Positions 45,504-54,552 of a DNA stretch of 64,000 nt are shown piece by piece. The stretch is from Lachnospiraceae bacterium. GTDB taxonomy: Bacteria; Bacillota; Clostridia; Lachnospirales; Lachnospiraceae. The stretch is from assembly GCA_029054245.1 (NCBI GenBank), contig JAIDFQ010000043.1, positions 124,001-188,000 on the forward strand, written 5' to 3'. Position numbers and translations under genes: made by a program. Within the stretch, counting starts at the first letter, position 1; each line of letters opens with the position of its first letter. Under the pieces are notes generated by a model that was given only the letters and a program-made list of their open reading frames with translations, did not search any database and had not been told where the DNA came from.

Positions 45504-45674
45504 ATGAGAATTATAAATTACTGGGAACAATTTTTAAGTACTGGAAGAGTTAATGATTATCTGGCCTACAGGGAGGAAGAGAGCGCTGGGTCAGAAGAAG
45601 ATGAGGGAGCCGGGAAAGGTGCAGGAACAGATCAGTGTTACAGGGATAGTTTTAAAAGCAGAACCAGTCGGTGA
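45504..45674 (+). CDS. YqzL-like small protein (56 residues), not in the ORF track
   Basis: The ATG at 45504 follows AGGGGG and opens MRIINYWEQFLSTGRVNDYLAY, which fits the YqzL pattern (W-x-x-F-x-x-T-G-x-I-x-x-Y-L-x-Y-K). In Bacillus yqzL lies between era and recO, the same place. The frame runs through to TGA at 45672 and overlaps the start of recO by about 70 bases in another frame. The part past about residue 28 may be read-through of a genuine short protein into the recO frame. Its function is unknown. Confidence 0.6.
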   Translation: MRIINYWEQFLSTGRVNDYLAYREEESAGSEEDEGAGKGAGTDQCYRDSFKSRTSR

Positions 45675-46278
45675 ATATGACAGGCGGGTGGTGATACTTA
45701 CAAGGGAGAGGGGGAAAATAGCAGCATTTGCAAGGGGCGCCAGGAAACAGGGGAGCCGGCTGCAAGCTTCCACCAATCCCTTTTGTTTTGGTCAGTTCAG
45801 GATTTATGTGGGGAGAAGCGCTTACGGTATTGCGGAGGCTTCTATCAGCAACTATTTTGAAGCGTTTAGGGAAAAGTTTGAAGAAGCATGTTTTGGAATG
45901 TATTTTCTGGAGGTTATGGACTACTACACCAGAGAAAACAGTGACGAGAAAGAAATGCTTAAACTCTTATATCAGTCGCTGCGGGCACTTTTGCATGAAG
46001 GGCTTTCTAATCATCTGGTGAGATACATATTTGAAATAAAAGCACTGGCAATCAATGGAGAATATCCCGGACCACCTAAAAGAGAGAAGCCTTATCTGGA
46101 TTCTACGCTTTATGCGCTGGAATTCATTATTGATTCTAGCGTTGAGAAACTCTATACATTTACAGTGACCAAGCAGGTGTTGGGAGAAATTTCACAGATT
46201 GCCGATGTTTTCAGGGAGCGCTTTATTGACAGAAAGATGAAGAGTCTGGAAATTCTGTTCGAGATCAGTGGGGGATAA
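45601..46278 (+). CDS. recO: DNA repair protein RecO
   Basis: This 225-residue protein loads RecA with RecR on gaps. It has the RecO OB fold (VTGIVLKAEPVGEYDRRVVILTRERGKI, then AFARGARKQGS) and a helical C-terminal half. The four zinc-binding Cys common in other RecO proteins are not visible. ORF track starts at ATG 45553; I prefer ATG 45601 (MREPGKVQEQ), since homologs begin a few residues before the OB fold. GTG 45619 is also possible. It overlaps the YqzL-like frame. Confidence 0.85.
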   Translation: MREPGKVQEQISVTGIVLKAEPVGEYDRRVVILTRERGKIAAFARGARKQGSRLQASTNPFCFGQFRIYVGRSAYGIAEASISNYFEAFREKFEEACFGMYFLEVMDYYTRENSDEKEMLKLLYQSLRALLHEGLSNHLVRYIFEIKALAINGEYPGPPKREKPYLDSTLYALEFIIDSSVEKLYTFTVTKQVLGEISQIADVFRERFIDRKMKSLEILFEISGG

Positions 46279-46322
46279 TTGCATCTGCATAAGTAAATGA
46301 AGGCATTGAATGAAATTCCATG

Positions 46323-46351
46323 TTGAAAAACAGTGATAAGTCATATATAAT
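46323..46351 (+). promoter_or_regulatory. Promoter for the 46.4-kb lipoprotein gene
   Basis: TTGAAA (46323-46328) and TATAAT (46346-46351) are exactly 17 bases apart, 35 bases before ATG 46386. Confidence 0.6.
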
Positions 46352-46385
46352 GAATGGGGTAAATTGAAGGAAACAGGGGAGCGAT

Positions 46386-47003
46386 ATGAGAAGCAGCTTA
46401 AAAAAAGTTTATAAATGTATGATTGGAATACTGATTTCTACTGGAATGCTGGGACTTGTTTCCTGCGGAAACAAGGTGGAAGGAGTAAGCGGATCAATCC
46501 TCACGATTGAAAAAGACGGAACGGTTCGTGCCAATATAGTAGAAGATTTTAGGGAAGGATATTATGATAAGGAGGAACTGCAGCAGACGATTCTAGAGCA
46601 GGCGGCCTCCTATAACCGGAATGCAGGAAGCGGAAGCGTAACGGTTGAAAAAGTAGAAGCCAAGGAAGAGGCGATTACAGTTCAAATGACTTATGCCGGA
46701 GTGCAGGACTATGCTTCCTTTAATCATGCCATTTTTTTTGCGGGAACGGCAAAGGAGGCTTTGGAGGCAGGCTTTGATCTGAATGTGGTGTTGAGCGGAG
46801 TGAAGAATGAGATGGAGACGGTTGGAGAGTCGGATATCCTGGGGATGGAAGGCAGTGTTCTCCTTATCACGAACATCAATGACGGAATTGCCGTGAACGG
46901 AAAAGCACTTTACGTAAGCGATAATGTGGTCGTATCGCCCAATGCTAAGACAATCTGGTATTCCGGTGATGAAAATGGACTGGCATATGTGATTTATCAA
47001 TAA
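46386..47003 (+). CDS. Putative lipoprotein, unknown function
   Basis: A 205-residue protein with a signal peptide and the lipobox GLVSC, so Cys27 should be lipidated. The mature part is acidic and beta-rich and starts with SGSILTIEKDGTVRANIVEDF. No family is recognised. Its own promoter lies upstream; a repeat element and glyS follow. The pattern of alternating hydrophobic residues suggests a small beta-sandwich or SH3-like fold, which is inference. Confidence 0.6.
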   Translation: MRSSLKKVYKCMIGILISTGMLGLVSCGNKVEGVSGSILTIEKDGTVRANIVEDFREGYYDKEELQQTILEQAASYNRNAGSGSVTVEKVEAKEEAITVQMTYAGVQDYASFNHAIFFAGTAKEALEAGFDLNVVLSGVKNEMETVGESDILGMEGSVLLITNINDGIAVNGKALYVSDNVVVSPNAKTIWYSGDENGLAYVIYQ

Positions 47004-47013
47004 GTATGGTTGT

Positions 47014-47104
47014 AGTCAAAAACCCGCAGCAAGCTGTGAGGTGTTGACCTTCGCGGCATTCGCCAAATGTCTGCTTCGCAGTTAGTTGGCTCATTGCACG
47101 CAGG
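47014..47104. repeat. Intergenic repeat, copy A (before glyS)
   Basis: This roughly 90-base stretch matches the reverse complement of the stretch after glyS (48541-48627). Identical blocks include TCGCGGCATTCGCCAAAT (18 bases) and TTGGCTCATTGC (12). Differences lie mostly in the outer stems. It contains small palindromes such as CAGCAAGCTG. Nothing else is known about it. Confidence 0.7.
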
Positions 47105-47130
47105 AATAAATAACGAAAGGCAGATGGATT

Positions 47131-48519
47131 ATGGAAAAAACAATGGAAAAAATCGTTGCTCTGGCGAAGGCAAGAGGGTTTGTATATCCCGGTTCCGAAA
47201 TTTACGGCGGTCTCGCCAATACTTGGGATTACGGCAATCTTGGTGTTGAACTGAAGAATAACGTAAAGAGGGCATGGTGGCAGAAATTCATTATGGAAAA
47301 CCCTTATAATGTGGGGGTTGACTGTGCAATTTTGATGAATCCCCAGACTTGGGTGGCATCAGGACACCTGGGCAGCTTTTCTGATCCTCTTATGGACTGT
47401 AAGGAATGTCATGAGCGTTTCCGCGCCGATAAGATCATTGAGGACTTTGCAGATGAAAATCATGTGGAGTTAGATGGTTCTGTGGATGGCTGGAGTCAGG
47501 AGAAGATGAAAAATTTCATTGAAGAACATAAGATCGCCTGCCCTTCCTGCGGCAAACATAATTTTACAGACATCCGTCAGTTCAATCTGATGTTCAAAAC
47601 CTTCCAGGGGGTTACGGAGGATGCCAAGAATACTGTGTATTTAAGACCTGAAACAGCGCAGGGAATTTTTGTTAACTTTAAGAATGTACAGAGAACCTCC
47701 CGCAAAAAGATTCCGTTTGGAATCGGACAGATTGGAAAATCCTTCCGAAACGAAATCACACCAGGGAATTTTACATTCCGTACCAGAGAATTTGAACAGA
47801 TGGAACTGGAGTTCTTCTGCGAACCGGATACGGATCTTGAATGGTTTGCATATTGGAAACAGTTCTGTATCGACTGGCTTAAGAGCCTTGGCATGAAAGA
47901 AGAAGAAATGCGTGTGCGCGACCATGACAAGGAGGAGCTGTCCTTCTATTCCAAGGCAACTACGGATATTGAATTTTTATTCCCCTTTGGCTGGGGCGAA
48001 CTGTGGGGAATTGCGGACAGAACAGATTATGATCTGACGCAGCATCAGAATACCTCAGGAGAGGATTTGTCTTATTTTGATGACCAGAAGAACTTAAGAT
48101 ATGTTCCTTATGTCATTGAGCCGTCTTTAGGCGCAGACCGCGTGGTTTTAGCATTTTTGTGCGCTGCTTATGATGAGGAGGAAATCGGCGAGGGAGATGT
48201 ACGTACCGTGCTTCATTTCCATCCGGCGCTTGCACCGGTAAAGATCGGTGTATTGCCCCTTTCTAAGAAGCTGAACGAGGGGGCGGAGAAAATCTTTACC
48301 CAGCTGTCCAAAAAATATAATTGTGAGTATGACGACAGAGGAAATATCGGGAAGAGATACCGCCGACAGGATGAAATCGGTACGCCATTCTGCGTTACTT
48401 ACGATTTTGAATCAGAGACGGATGGATGTGTAACGGTGAGATTCAGAGATTCCATGGAGCAGGAACGGGTAGCGATTGCGGATTTGGATGCTTATTTTGC
48501 AGATAAAATGACTTTTTAA
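47131..48519 (+). CDS. glyS: Glycyl-tRNA synthetase, single-chain type
   Basis: A 462-residue dimeric class II synthetase that charges tRNA-Gly. Class II motifs are seen: YPGSEIYGG at the N terminus, the RPETAQGIF motif (characteristic of this type), [16 protein letters not shown] and [14 protein letters not shown] (motif 2), and [12 protein letters not shown] (motif 3), then the anticodon-binding domain. It carries the Cys pairs CKECH and CPSCG of a zinc site. It is flanked on both sides by inverted copies of a repeat. No T-box leader is seen. GGCAGATGG precedes the ATG; the RBS is weak. Confidence 0.95.
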   Translation: MEKTMEKIVALAKARGFVYPGSEIYGGLANTWDYGNLGVELKNNVKRAWWQKFIMENPYNVGVDCAILMNPQTWVASGHLGSFSDPLMDCKECHERFRADKIIEDFADENHVELDGSVDGWSQEKMKNFIEEHKIACPSCGKHNFTDIRQFNLMFKTFQGVTEDAKNTVYLRPETAQGIFVNFKNVQRTSRKKIPFGIGQIGKSFRNEITPGNFTFRTREFEQMELEFFCEPDTDLEWFAYWKQFCIDWLKSLGMKEEEMRVRDHDKEELSFYSKATTDIEFLFPFGWGELWGIADRTDYDLTQHQNTSGEDLSYFDDQKNLRYVPYVIEPSLGADRVVLAFLCAAYDEEEIGEGDVRTVLHFHPALAPVKIGVLPLSKKLNEGAEKIFTQLSKKYNCEYDDRGNIGKRYRRQDEIGTPFCVTYDFESETDGCVTVRFRDSMEQERVAIADLDAYFADKMTF

Positions 48520-48540
48520 TAAATAATTATCGGTGATTTT

Positions 48541-48627
48541 CGCAAGCAATGAGCCAAGCATCTGCAAAGCAGATATTTGGCGAATGCCGCGAGGGTCACA
48601 TACCCCGCTGCTTGCGGCGGGGTGACT
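48541..48627. repeat. Intergenic repeat, copy B (after glyS, before alaS)
   Basis: It is the inverted counterpart of the 47014-47104 copy. It has two stronger internal hairpins, ATCTGC-AAA-GCAGAT and CCCCGC/GCGGGG. The alaS RBS (GGAGG at 48633-48637) begins six bases after its end, so transcript folding here could affect alaS translation. Confidence 0.7.
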
Positions 48628-48645
48628 TAGTTGGAGGATAGAAAC

Positions 48646-51285
48646 GTGAAAGCATACGGTGTAAATGAACTTAGGAAAATGTTCCTTGCGTTTTTTGAGA
48701 GCAAGGGACATCTTGCAATGAAAAGTTTTTCTCTGGTACCCCATAATGATAATTCATTATTGCTGATCAATTCAGGGATGGCGCCCTTAAAGCCTTACTT
48801 TACTGGGCAGGAGATTCCCCCTAGAAGGAGGGTTACGACCTGCCAGAAGTGTATCCGTACAGGCGATATTGAAAATATTGGTAAAACAGCGCGCCACGGT
48901 ACTTTTTTTGAGATGCTGGGAAACTTTTCTTTCGGCGATTATTTTAAGCATGAGGCAATTGCCTGGACATGGGAATTTCTTACTCAGGTAGTAGGGCTTG
49001 ATCCAGAAAGGCTTTACCCATCAATTTATCTTGAGGATGAAGAAGCGTTTGAAATATGGAATAAAGAAGTCGGTATACCGGCAGAGAGAATTTTCCGTTT
49101 CGGCAAGGAAGATAACTTCTGGGAGCATGGTTCAGGACCCTGTGGACCCTGTTCGGAGGTTTATTATGATCGTGGAGAGAAATACGGATGCGGCAAGCCG
49201 GACTGTACTGTGGGATGTGACTGCGACAGATATATTGAAGTGTGGAACAATGTATTTACTCAGTTTGACAACGACGGCAAGGGCAATTATACAGAACTTG
49301 AGCAGAAGAACATCGACACCGGAATGGGACTTGAAAGACTAGCTGCCGTGGTGCAGGATGTGGAATCTATCTTTGATGTAGACACCATCTGCGCGCTGCG
49401 CAATAAGGTGTGTGAGATTTCAGGCAAAGAATATCAGAAGAAATATGAGTGGGATGTGTCTATCCGTATCGTGACAGATCATATCCGCTCGGCTACATTT
49501 ATGATTTCTGATGGTATTATGCCCTCTAATGAAGGAAGGGGCTATGTGCTGCGCAGAATTATCCGCCGTGCAGCACGTCATGGAAGACTTCTTGGTATTG
49601 AAGGCACTTTCCTCGCAGATTTGAGCAATACTGTGATTATGGGAAGCAAAGACGGTTATCCTGAATTGGAAGAGAAGAAAGACTTTATCTTTAACGTGCT
49701 TACGCAGGAAGAAGATAAATTTAATAAGACCATCGATCAGGGACTGAATATCCTTTCTGACATGGAAGAAAAAATGATAAAGAATAACAGCACCTGCCTG
49801 GAAGGCAGTGAGGCGTTCAAGCTGTATGATACCTATGGTTTCCCTCTTGATTTGACCAAGGAGATTTTGGAAGAAAAAGGCTTTACCGTGGACGAGGAAG
49901 GCTTTACAGCCGCTATGCAAAAACAGAAGATAAAGGCGAGAAATGCCCGCAAGACCACGAATTATATGGGCGCAGATGTGACTGTATATGAGTCGATCGA
50001 CCCGGCAATTACCACTGTTTTTGTAGGATATGACAAATTAAGCCATGATTCCAAGATTACGGTACTCACCACGGAAAGTGAGATTGTGGAAGCGCTTACG
50101 GACGGTGAAGTGGGAACGATCATTGTGGAGGAAACGCCTTTTTATGCCACCATGGGCGGACAGGCTGCCGATACAGGCATCATTACCTGTGCAGAAGGAG
50201 AATTTCAGGTAGAAGATACGGTGAAACTCTTAGGAGGCAAGGTAGGGCATATCGGAAAAGTGGTAAAAGGCATGTTCAAAGCAGGTGATGCCGTTACTTT
50301 GCAGGTAAATGAGGCAAACAGGGCAGATACCTGCAAGAATCACAGTGCAACCCATCTTTTACAGAAAGCGCTGAGAACGGTTTTGGGATCCCATGTAGAG
50401 CAGGCGGGTTCCTTTGTGAACGGTGACAGGCTCAGATTTGACTTCAGTCATTTTTCTGCTATGACGAGAGAAGAACTTGACAAGGTTGAAAACATCGTAA
50501 ATGAAAAAATCATGGAGGCTATTCCGGTTGAGACCAAGATCATGAGTCTTGAAGAAGCCAAAAAAACAGGAGCTATGGCGCTTTTCGGAGAAAAATATGG
50601 TGAAAGTGTAAGGGTCGTGCAGATGGGAGATTTCTCCACAGAACTCTGCGGCGGCACCCATGTACCGAATACCGCTTCCATCCTTTTGTTTAAAATTGTT
50701 TCAGAAAGCGGTGTGGCTGCGGGGGTACGTAGAATAGAGGCCCTCACAGGAAACGGCGTGCTTAAATATTATCGTGATATGGAAGAGACGCTTCAAAGGG
50801 CAGCTTCTCTGGCAAAAACGACGCCGACAGAATTGGCGGCAAAAATAGAGCATATAATGGCTGAAATAAAAGCGCTTCAAAGTGAAAATGAGTCTCTAAA
50901 GAGCAAAGCGGCAAAGGAAGCCTTAGGCGATGTCATGAATCAGGTGAAAGAGGTTTCAGGCATAAAGATTCTAGCTGCCAAAGTGCCAGGTGTGGATATG
51001 AACGGGCTGCGTGACTTGGGCGATCAGTTGAAGGCGAAACTGGGAGAAGGTGTTGTGGTACTTATCTCCGATAAGGACGGCAAGGTGAACATGGTTGCCA
51101 TGGCAACGGAAGAAGCCATGAATAAAGGGGCGCATGCAGGCAATCTGATTAAGGGAATCGCAGCGTTAGTTGGAGGCGGCGGAGGAGGACGTCCCAATAT
51201 GGCGCAGGCAGGCGGAAAGAATCCAGAAGGAATCGAGCAGGCGGTTGCAGAGGCTATTAAGGTGCTTGCAGCACAGCTTGGTTAA
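48646..51285 (+). CDS. alaS: Alanyl-tRNA synthetase
   Basis: This 879-residue class II enzyme charges tRNA-Ala. It has the catalytic domain (INSGMAPLKPYF, then TTCQKCIRTGDIENIG), the editing domain with zinc motif HSATH and CGGTH, and the C-terminal oligomerisation/tRNA-binding region ending in GGGGGGRPNMAQAGG. The track opens at TTG 48631, but GGAGG at 48633-48637 lies eight bases before GTG 48646, giving MKAYGVNELRKMF. Length is normal. A terminator or leader T-box is not visible. Confidence 0.95.
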   Translation: MKAYGVNELRKMFLAFFESKGHLAMKSFSLVPHNDNSLLLINSGMAPLKPYFTGQEIPPRRRVTTCQKCIRTGDIENIGKTARHGTFFEMLGNFSFGDYFKHEAIAWTWEFLTQVVGLDPERLYPSIYLEDEEAFEIWNKEVGIPAERIFRFGKEDNFWEHGSGPCGPCSEVYYDRGEKYGCGKPDCTVGCDCDRYIEVWNNVFTQFDNDGKGNYTELEQKNIDTGMGLERLAAVVQDVESIFDVDTICALRNKVCEISGKEYQKKYEWDVSIRIVTDHIRSATFMISDGIMPSNEGRGYVLRRIIRRAARHGRLLGIEGTFLADLSNTVIMGSKDGYPELEEKKDFIFNVLTQEEDKFNKTIDQGLNILSDMEEKMIKNNSTCLEGSEAFKLYDTYGFPLDLTKEILEEKGFTVDEEGFTAAMQKQKIKARNARKTTNYMGADVTVYESIDPAITTVFVGYDKLSHDSKITVLTTESEIVEALTDGEVGTIIVEETPFYATMGGQAADTGIITCAEGEFQVEDTVKLLGGKVGHIGKVVKGMFKAGDAVTLQVNEANRADTCKNHSATHLLQKALRTVLGSHVEQAGSFVNGDRLRFDFSHFSAMTREELDKVENIVNEKIMEAIPVETKIMSLEEAKKTGAMALFGEKYGESVRVVQMGDFSTELCGGTHVPNTASILLFKIVSESGVAAGVRRIEALTGNGVLKYYRDMEETLQRAASLAKTTPTELAAKIEHIMAEIKALQSENESLKSKAAKEALGDVMNQVKEVSGIKILAAKVPGVDMNGLRDLGDQLKAKLGEGVVVLISDKDGKVNMVAMATEEAMNKGAHAGNLIKGIAALVGGGGGGRPNMAQAGGKNPEGIEQAVAEAIKVLAAQLG

Positions 51286-51312
51286 ATTTGGGTAAATTTT
51301 GTAAATAAATGA

Positions 51313-51340
51313 TTGACGTAGGGAAAAATTGTGGTATAAT
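51313..51340 (+). promoter_or_regulatory. Promoter of rpsU
   Basis: TTGACG (51313-51318) and TATAAT (51335-51340) are 16 bases apart. The -10 is preceded by TGG, an extended -10 element. A leader of about 100 bases precedes the rpsU start. Confidence 0.65.
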
Positions 51341-51447
51341 GATACGTGTGTATATGAGTATGTATGCATATGAGTGCTTTATACACAAATAAAAACCCAA
51401 TCAGTCGATGTTACTAGGAAGGGACTGAAGGGAGGTCAGGGTGTAGG

Positions 51448-51624
51448 ATGTCAAACGTAATCGTTAAAGAAAACGAGACTTTAGATAGCGCTTTACGTCG
51501 CTTCAAGAGAAGCTGCGCGAAGGCTGGTATTCAGCAGGAGATTCGTAAGAGAGAACATTACGAAAAGCCAAGCGTAAGACGCAAAAAGAAATCTGAAGCA
51601 GCAAGAAAACGTAAATACAACTAA
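51448..51624 (+). CDS. rpsU: Ribosomal protein bS21, too short for the ORF track
   Basis: The 58-residue product [19 protein letters not shown] ends in a Lys/Arg-rich tail ([13 protein letters not shown]) typical of bS21, a small-subunit protein near the 16S anti-SD that helps initiation. It matches the usual Firmicutes length of 57-58. GGGAGG precedes the ATG, at a somewhat long distance. It has its own promoter and a hairpin terminator follows. Confidence 0.95.
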   Translation: MSNVIVKENETLDSALRRFKRSCAKAGIQQEIRKREHYEKPSVRRKKKSEAARKRKYN

Positions 51625-51671
51625 TAGTCCAATCGTCCGGTACGAAACGAATGACAGTTGGAATGCAATGA

Positions 51672-51706
51672 AAAGTCCTTGTGTTTTAACCAAGGACTTT
51701 CTTGTC
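51672..51706 (+). terminator. Terminator after rpsU
   Basis: AAAGTCCTTG (51672-51681) and CAAGGACTTT (51691-51700) form a 10-bp perfect stem, followed by CTTGTC, a weak U tract. Confidence 0.7.
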
Positions 51707-51745
51707 ATATTAGGGTAGTTTTTAATTAGTAGCGAGGGAAGAGGT

Positions 51746-52339
51746 ATGTGGACAAAAGAGATATTTGGTACAGATGTATATCATCTGATTTCAGCATTCA
51801 TTATTTACAGTATGATGGGCTGGCTCGTTGAATCAATCTATATGTCATGGTGTAACAGAAAACTTACGAACCGCGGTTTTGCGCGCGGACCATTTTGTCC
51901 GATTTATGGATTTGGCGGTGTTCTTGGGTATTTGATCCTTCATCCGCTTGGCAGCAATCCGGTAGCCCTTTATCTGGCAGGCGCTTTTTTAGCGACTTTG
52001 TTTGAATATATTGTAGGCAGGCTGATGCTGAGGATGTTCGGTGAAGTGTGGTGGGATTACAATGAAAAGCCATGTAATTTCCAGGGAATCATCTGCCTTG
52101 AAAGCACCATTGCATGGGGGTTTTATGCAATTATTATCATAACTTTTTTACATAGCAGAATTTTAGGACTTGTAGACAGATGCAATATGGAATGGGGAAT
52201 CAGGGCTTGTAAGCTGATTCTGCTTCTTGTAACGATAGATTATATTGCAAAATTAATGAGTGTATTCAATATCAGCATCAAGGAACAAAAGGAAAGGATT
52301 GTCGATGTCTACCATTCCATCCGGGCAAGATGGTATTAA
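51746..52339 (+). CDS. Polytopic membrane protein, putative type IV ABC-transporter family (PF06541)
   Basis: A 197-residue membrane protein with about five hydrophobic segments. It matches my memory of PF06541: MMGWLVESIYMSWCNRKLTNRGF, then GPFCPIYGFGG in the first loop. Its C-terminal tail is soluble. Proteins in this family are annotated as putative ABC transporter permeases, but a true transport role is not established. GGGAAGAGG precedes the ATG. It has no ATPase gene nearby. Confidence 0.75.
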   Translation: MWTKEIFGTDVYHLISAFIIYSMMGWLVESIYMSWCNRKLTNRGFARGPFCPIYGFGGVLGYLILHPLGSNPVALYLAGAFLATLFEYIVGRLMLRMFGEVWWDYNEKPCNFQGIICLESTIAWGFYAIIIITFLHSRILGLVDRCNMEWGIRACKLILLLVTIDYIAKLMSVFNISIKEQKERIVDVYHSIRARWY

Positions 52340-52412
52340 AATTTGTACTTGCATTTTACAATAAAATAAAACATATCCATAGTAATAGAATACATAAGGG
52401 GAGAGCAATTAC

Positions 52413-53579
52413 GTGAATAAATATTTTAAAGGAACCCTATGCTATGTGATGTGTTTTATTTTTTTACTGATGATTCCTGTGAAGGCATATGCTGCGCCTC
52501 AAGTTGAAGCGCCGTCTTACATTCTGATGGAAGCTTCCACCGGTCAGGTCATATGCGAGCAGAATGCACAGGAGCGTCGAAGTCCTGCCAGTATCACCAA
52601 GATCATGACGCTTCTCGTGATTTTTGATCATTTAGGAACGGGAAGGGTAAAGCTTGACAGTGAAGTCATGACCAGCGCCTATGCAAAATCCATGGGCGGA
52701 TCCCAGGTCTTCTTAGAAGAAGGGGAGGTACAGACACTTGAGACCATTATCAAGTGCATTGCCGTGGCATCCGGAAATGATGCCAGTGTGGCGGCTGCCG
52801 AATTCATTGCAGGAAGTGAACAGGAATTTGTGAATCTGATGAACAAAAGAGCGGAGGATATGGGGCTTACCGATACCCATTTTGAAGATTGCTGCGGACT
52901 TACAGACTCTGACAATCATTATACGACGGCAAAGGATGTGGCGCTCATGTCCAGGGAACTGATCACCAAATATCCCCAGATTCTGGATTATACAACAATT
53001 TGGATGGAAGATATTACCCATGTGACGAGTCAGGGAACAAGCAATTTTACCTTGTCCAGCACGAATAAATTGCTTAAAATGTATGAATGGACAACAGGGC
53101 TTAAGACTGGTTCTACCAGTAAGGCATTATACTGTCTTTCAGCAACGGCAAACAAGGACGATATTGATATGATTGCGGTGGTAATGGGATCTCCAAATAA
53201 CAAGAGCCGTTTTCAGGATGCAATGGCTCTCCTTAACTATGGGTACAGTGTGAGTGCGTTATATGAAGACCCTAATGCGGAAAAGCTGCCGCTTCTCCCG
53301 GTCAAGGGAGGCGTGCAGGAGCAGGCGTCGCTTGTATTTAAGGAACCCTTTCGTTATCTCGATATTACAGGAAGTGATCTAAACAGTATTGAGAAGACGA
53401 TTTCATTGCCACAGGAGCTTACAGCGCCCGTCACAAGGGGAGATGCAGTAGGAGAAGCGGTTTATAAGCTGAATGGGCAGAGAATTGGCAGTGTTTCCAT
53501 TTTGGCGGATGTGACGATAGAAAAAGCAGGGTATAAAGACTATCTGATTAAGGTCTGGAAACTATACTGCGGCTTTTAA
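52413..53579 (+). CDS. D-alanyl-D-alanine carboxypeptidase (PBP5/6, DacF-like)
   Basis: A 388-residue exported serine peptidase. A signal peptide ends near AYAAPQ. The active-site tetrad is SITK (Ser60, Lys63), followed by SGN and the KTGS motif (LKTGSTSKALY). It trims the terminal D-Ala from peptidoglycan stem peptides. The C-terminal 100 residues form the beta domain of PBP5-like enzymes. GGGGAGAGC precedes GTG 52413, so GTG is the start codon. A second carboxypeptidase lies at 55887. Confidence 0.9.
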   Translation: MNKYFKGTLCYVMCFIFLLMIPVKAYAAPQVEAPSYILMEASTGQVICEQNAQERRSPASITKIMTLLVIFDHLGTGRVKLDSEVMTSAYAKSMGGSQVFLEEGEVQTLETIIKCIAVASGNDASVAAAEFIAGSEQEFVNLMNKRAEDMGLTDTHFEDCCGLTDSDNHYTTAKDVALMSRELITKYPQILDYTTIWMEDITHVTSQGTSNFTLSSTNKLLKMYEWTTGLKTGSTSKALYCLSATANKDDIDMIAVVMGSPNNKSRFQDAMALLNYGYSVSALYEDPNAEKLPLLPVKGGVQEQASLVFKEPFRYLDITGSDLNSIEKTISLPQELTAPVTRGDAVGEAVYKLNGQRIGSVSILADVTIEKAGYKDYLIKVWKLYCGF

Positions 53580-53629
53580 AAGGATCATTAGGAAAGAAAT
53601 GATAGAAATAGGACAGAAAGGATGAGACT

Positions 53630-54481
53630 TTGATTTTATTGATCAGTGTAATAGCAGCACTTGCAGTATTTTTTCTGATTATTATGGCAGTGGACTGTAA
53701 TCGATTTGTGATAAGAAACTACAGATGTAAAGGCAAGGCGCTGAAGAAGGATGGAACTATCATCCTTCTGTCAGACCTTCATAATAAATCCTTCGGAAAA
53801 AGGAATGAAAAACTGCTTGCGGCGATAGAGCGTATACATCCGGATATGATATGGGTAGCAGGTGATATGTATACCTCTGTAAAGGGGGGCGATACCCATA
53901 CTGCAAAGGCGCTGATATGTGCACTTGCGAAGCGTTATCCGGTTTACTATGGCAATGGCAATCATGAGCATAAGACAAGACTTTTTCCGGAGTTCTTCGG
54001 CACCATGTATCAGGAATATATGGATGCGGTGAAAAATGCCGGTGTCAGGTATCTTGTAAATGAAAAACGCTCCCTGCCTTCGTTTAATATGGATATTTAT
54101 GGACTTGAGATGGGAAGAGAGTATTATGGAAAATTTAAGTCTGTGAAGATGGAGGTTTCTTACCTGGAGAGTCTTTTGGGGAAGACAGACCCGTCAAGGT
54201 TTTCTGTGCTGATAGCGCACAACCCCGATTACTTTGAAACATATGCAAAGTGGGGAGCGGATCTGGTGGTATCCGGGCATGTCCATGGGGGGCTTATGAG
54301 GCTGCCGTTTTTGGGAGGCGCAATATCTCCGGCGTTTAAGCTGTTCCCTGTGTATGATGGCGGTGAATTTAAAAAAGATAAAGCAACGATGATACTTGGC
54401 AGGGGACTGGGAACACACACGCTGCCTATACGCATTTTCAATCCGGGAGAACTTGTTGTAATTGAGCTTACGCAAAGTTGA
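53630..54481 (+). CDS. Metallophosphoesterase, membrane-anchored (YkuE/YaeI-like)
   Basis: A 283-residue protein with an N-terminal membrane anchor (about residues 2-20), then a calcineurin-like phosphoesterase domain: SDLHNKSFG, AGDMYT, GNGNHEH, and SGHVHGG near residue 220. Members such as YkuE act on phosphate-containing lipids or wall polymers. AAAGGATGAG precedes TTG 53630, so the start codon is TTG. The gene may be co-transcribed with the carboxypeptidase 50 bases upstream, which would fit an envelope role. Confidence 0.82.
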   Translation: MILLISVIAALAVFFLIIMAVDCNRFVIRNYRCKGKALKKDGTIILLSDLHNKSFGKRNEKLLAAIERIHPDMIWVAGDMYTSVKGGDTHTAKALICALAKRYPVYYGNGNHEHKTRLFPEFFGTMYQEYMDAVKNAGVRYLVNEKRSLPSFNMDIYGLEMGREYYGKFKSVKMEVSYLESLLGKTDPSRFSVLIAHNPDYFETYAKWGADLVVSGHVHGGLMRLPFLGGAISPAFKLFPVYDGGEFKKDKATMILGRGLGTHTLPIRIFNPGELVVIELTQS

Positions 54482-54552
54482 CGGCAAATTTAGTTCATGG
54501 TAATATGATTGAGGCAAAAAGGACAGGCATCTTAACTAAAAGGAGCTAATGA

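Noticed and set aside
46990-47130. T-box leader for glyS
   Set aside because: No GGTGGNACCGCG-type antiterminator box is visible. The element is the repeat shared with the other side of glyS.
48520-48645. T-box leader for alaS
   Set aside because: The sequence is the inverted repeat copy and has no T-box motif.
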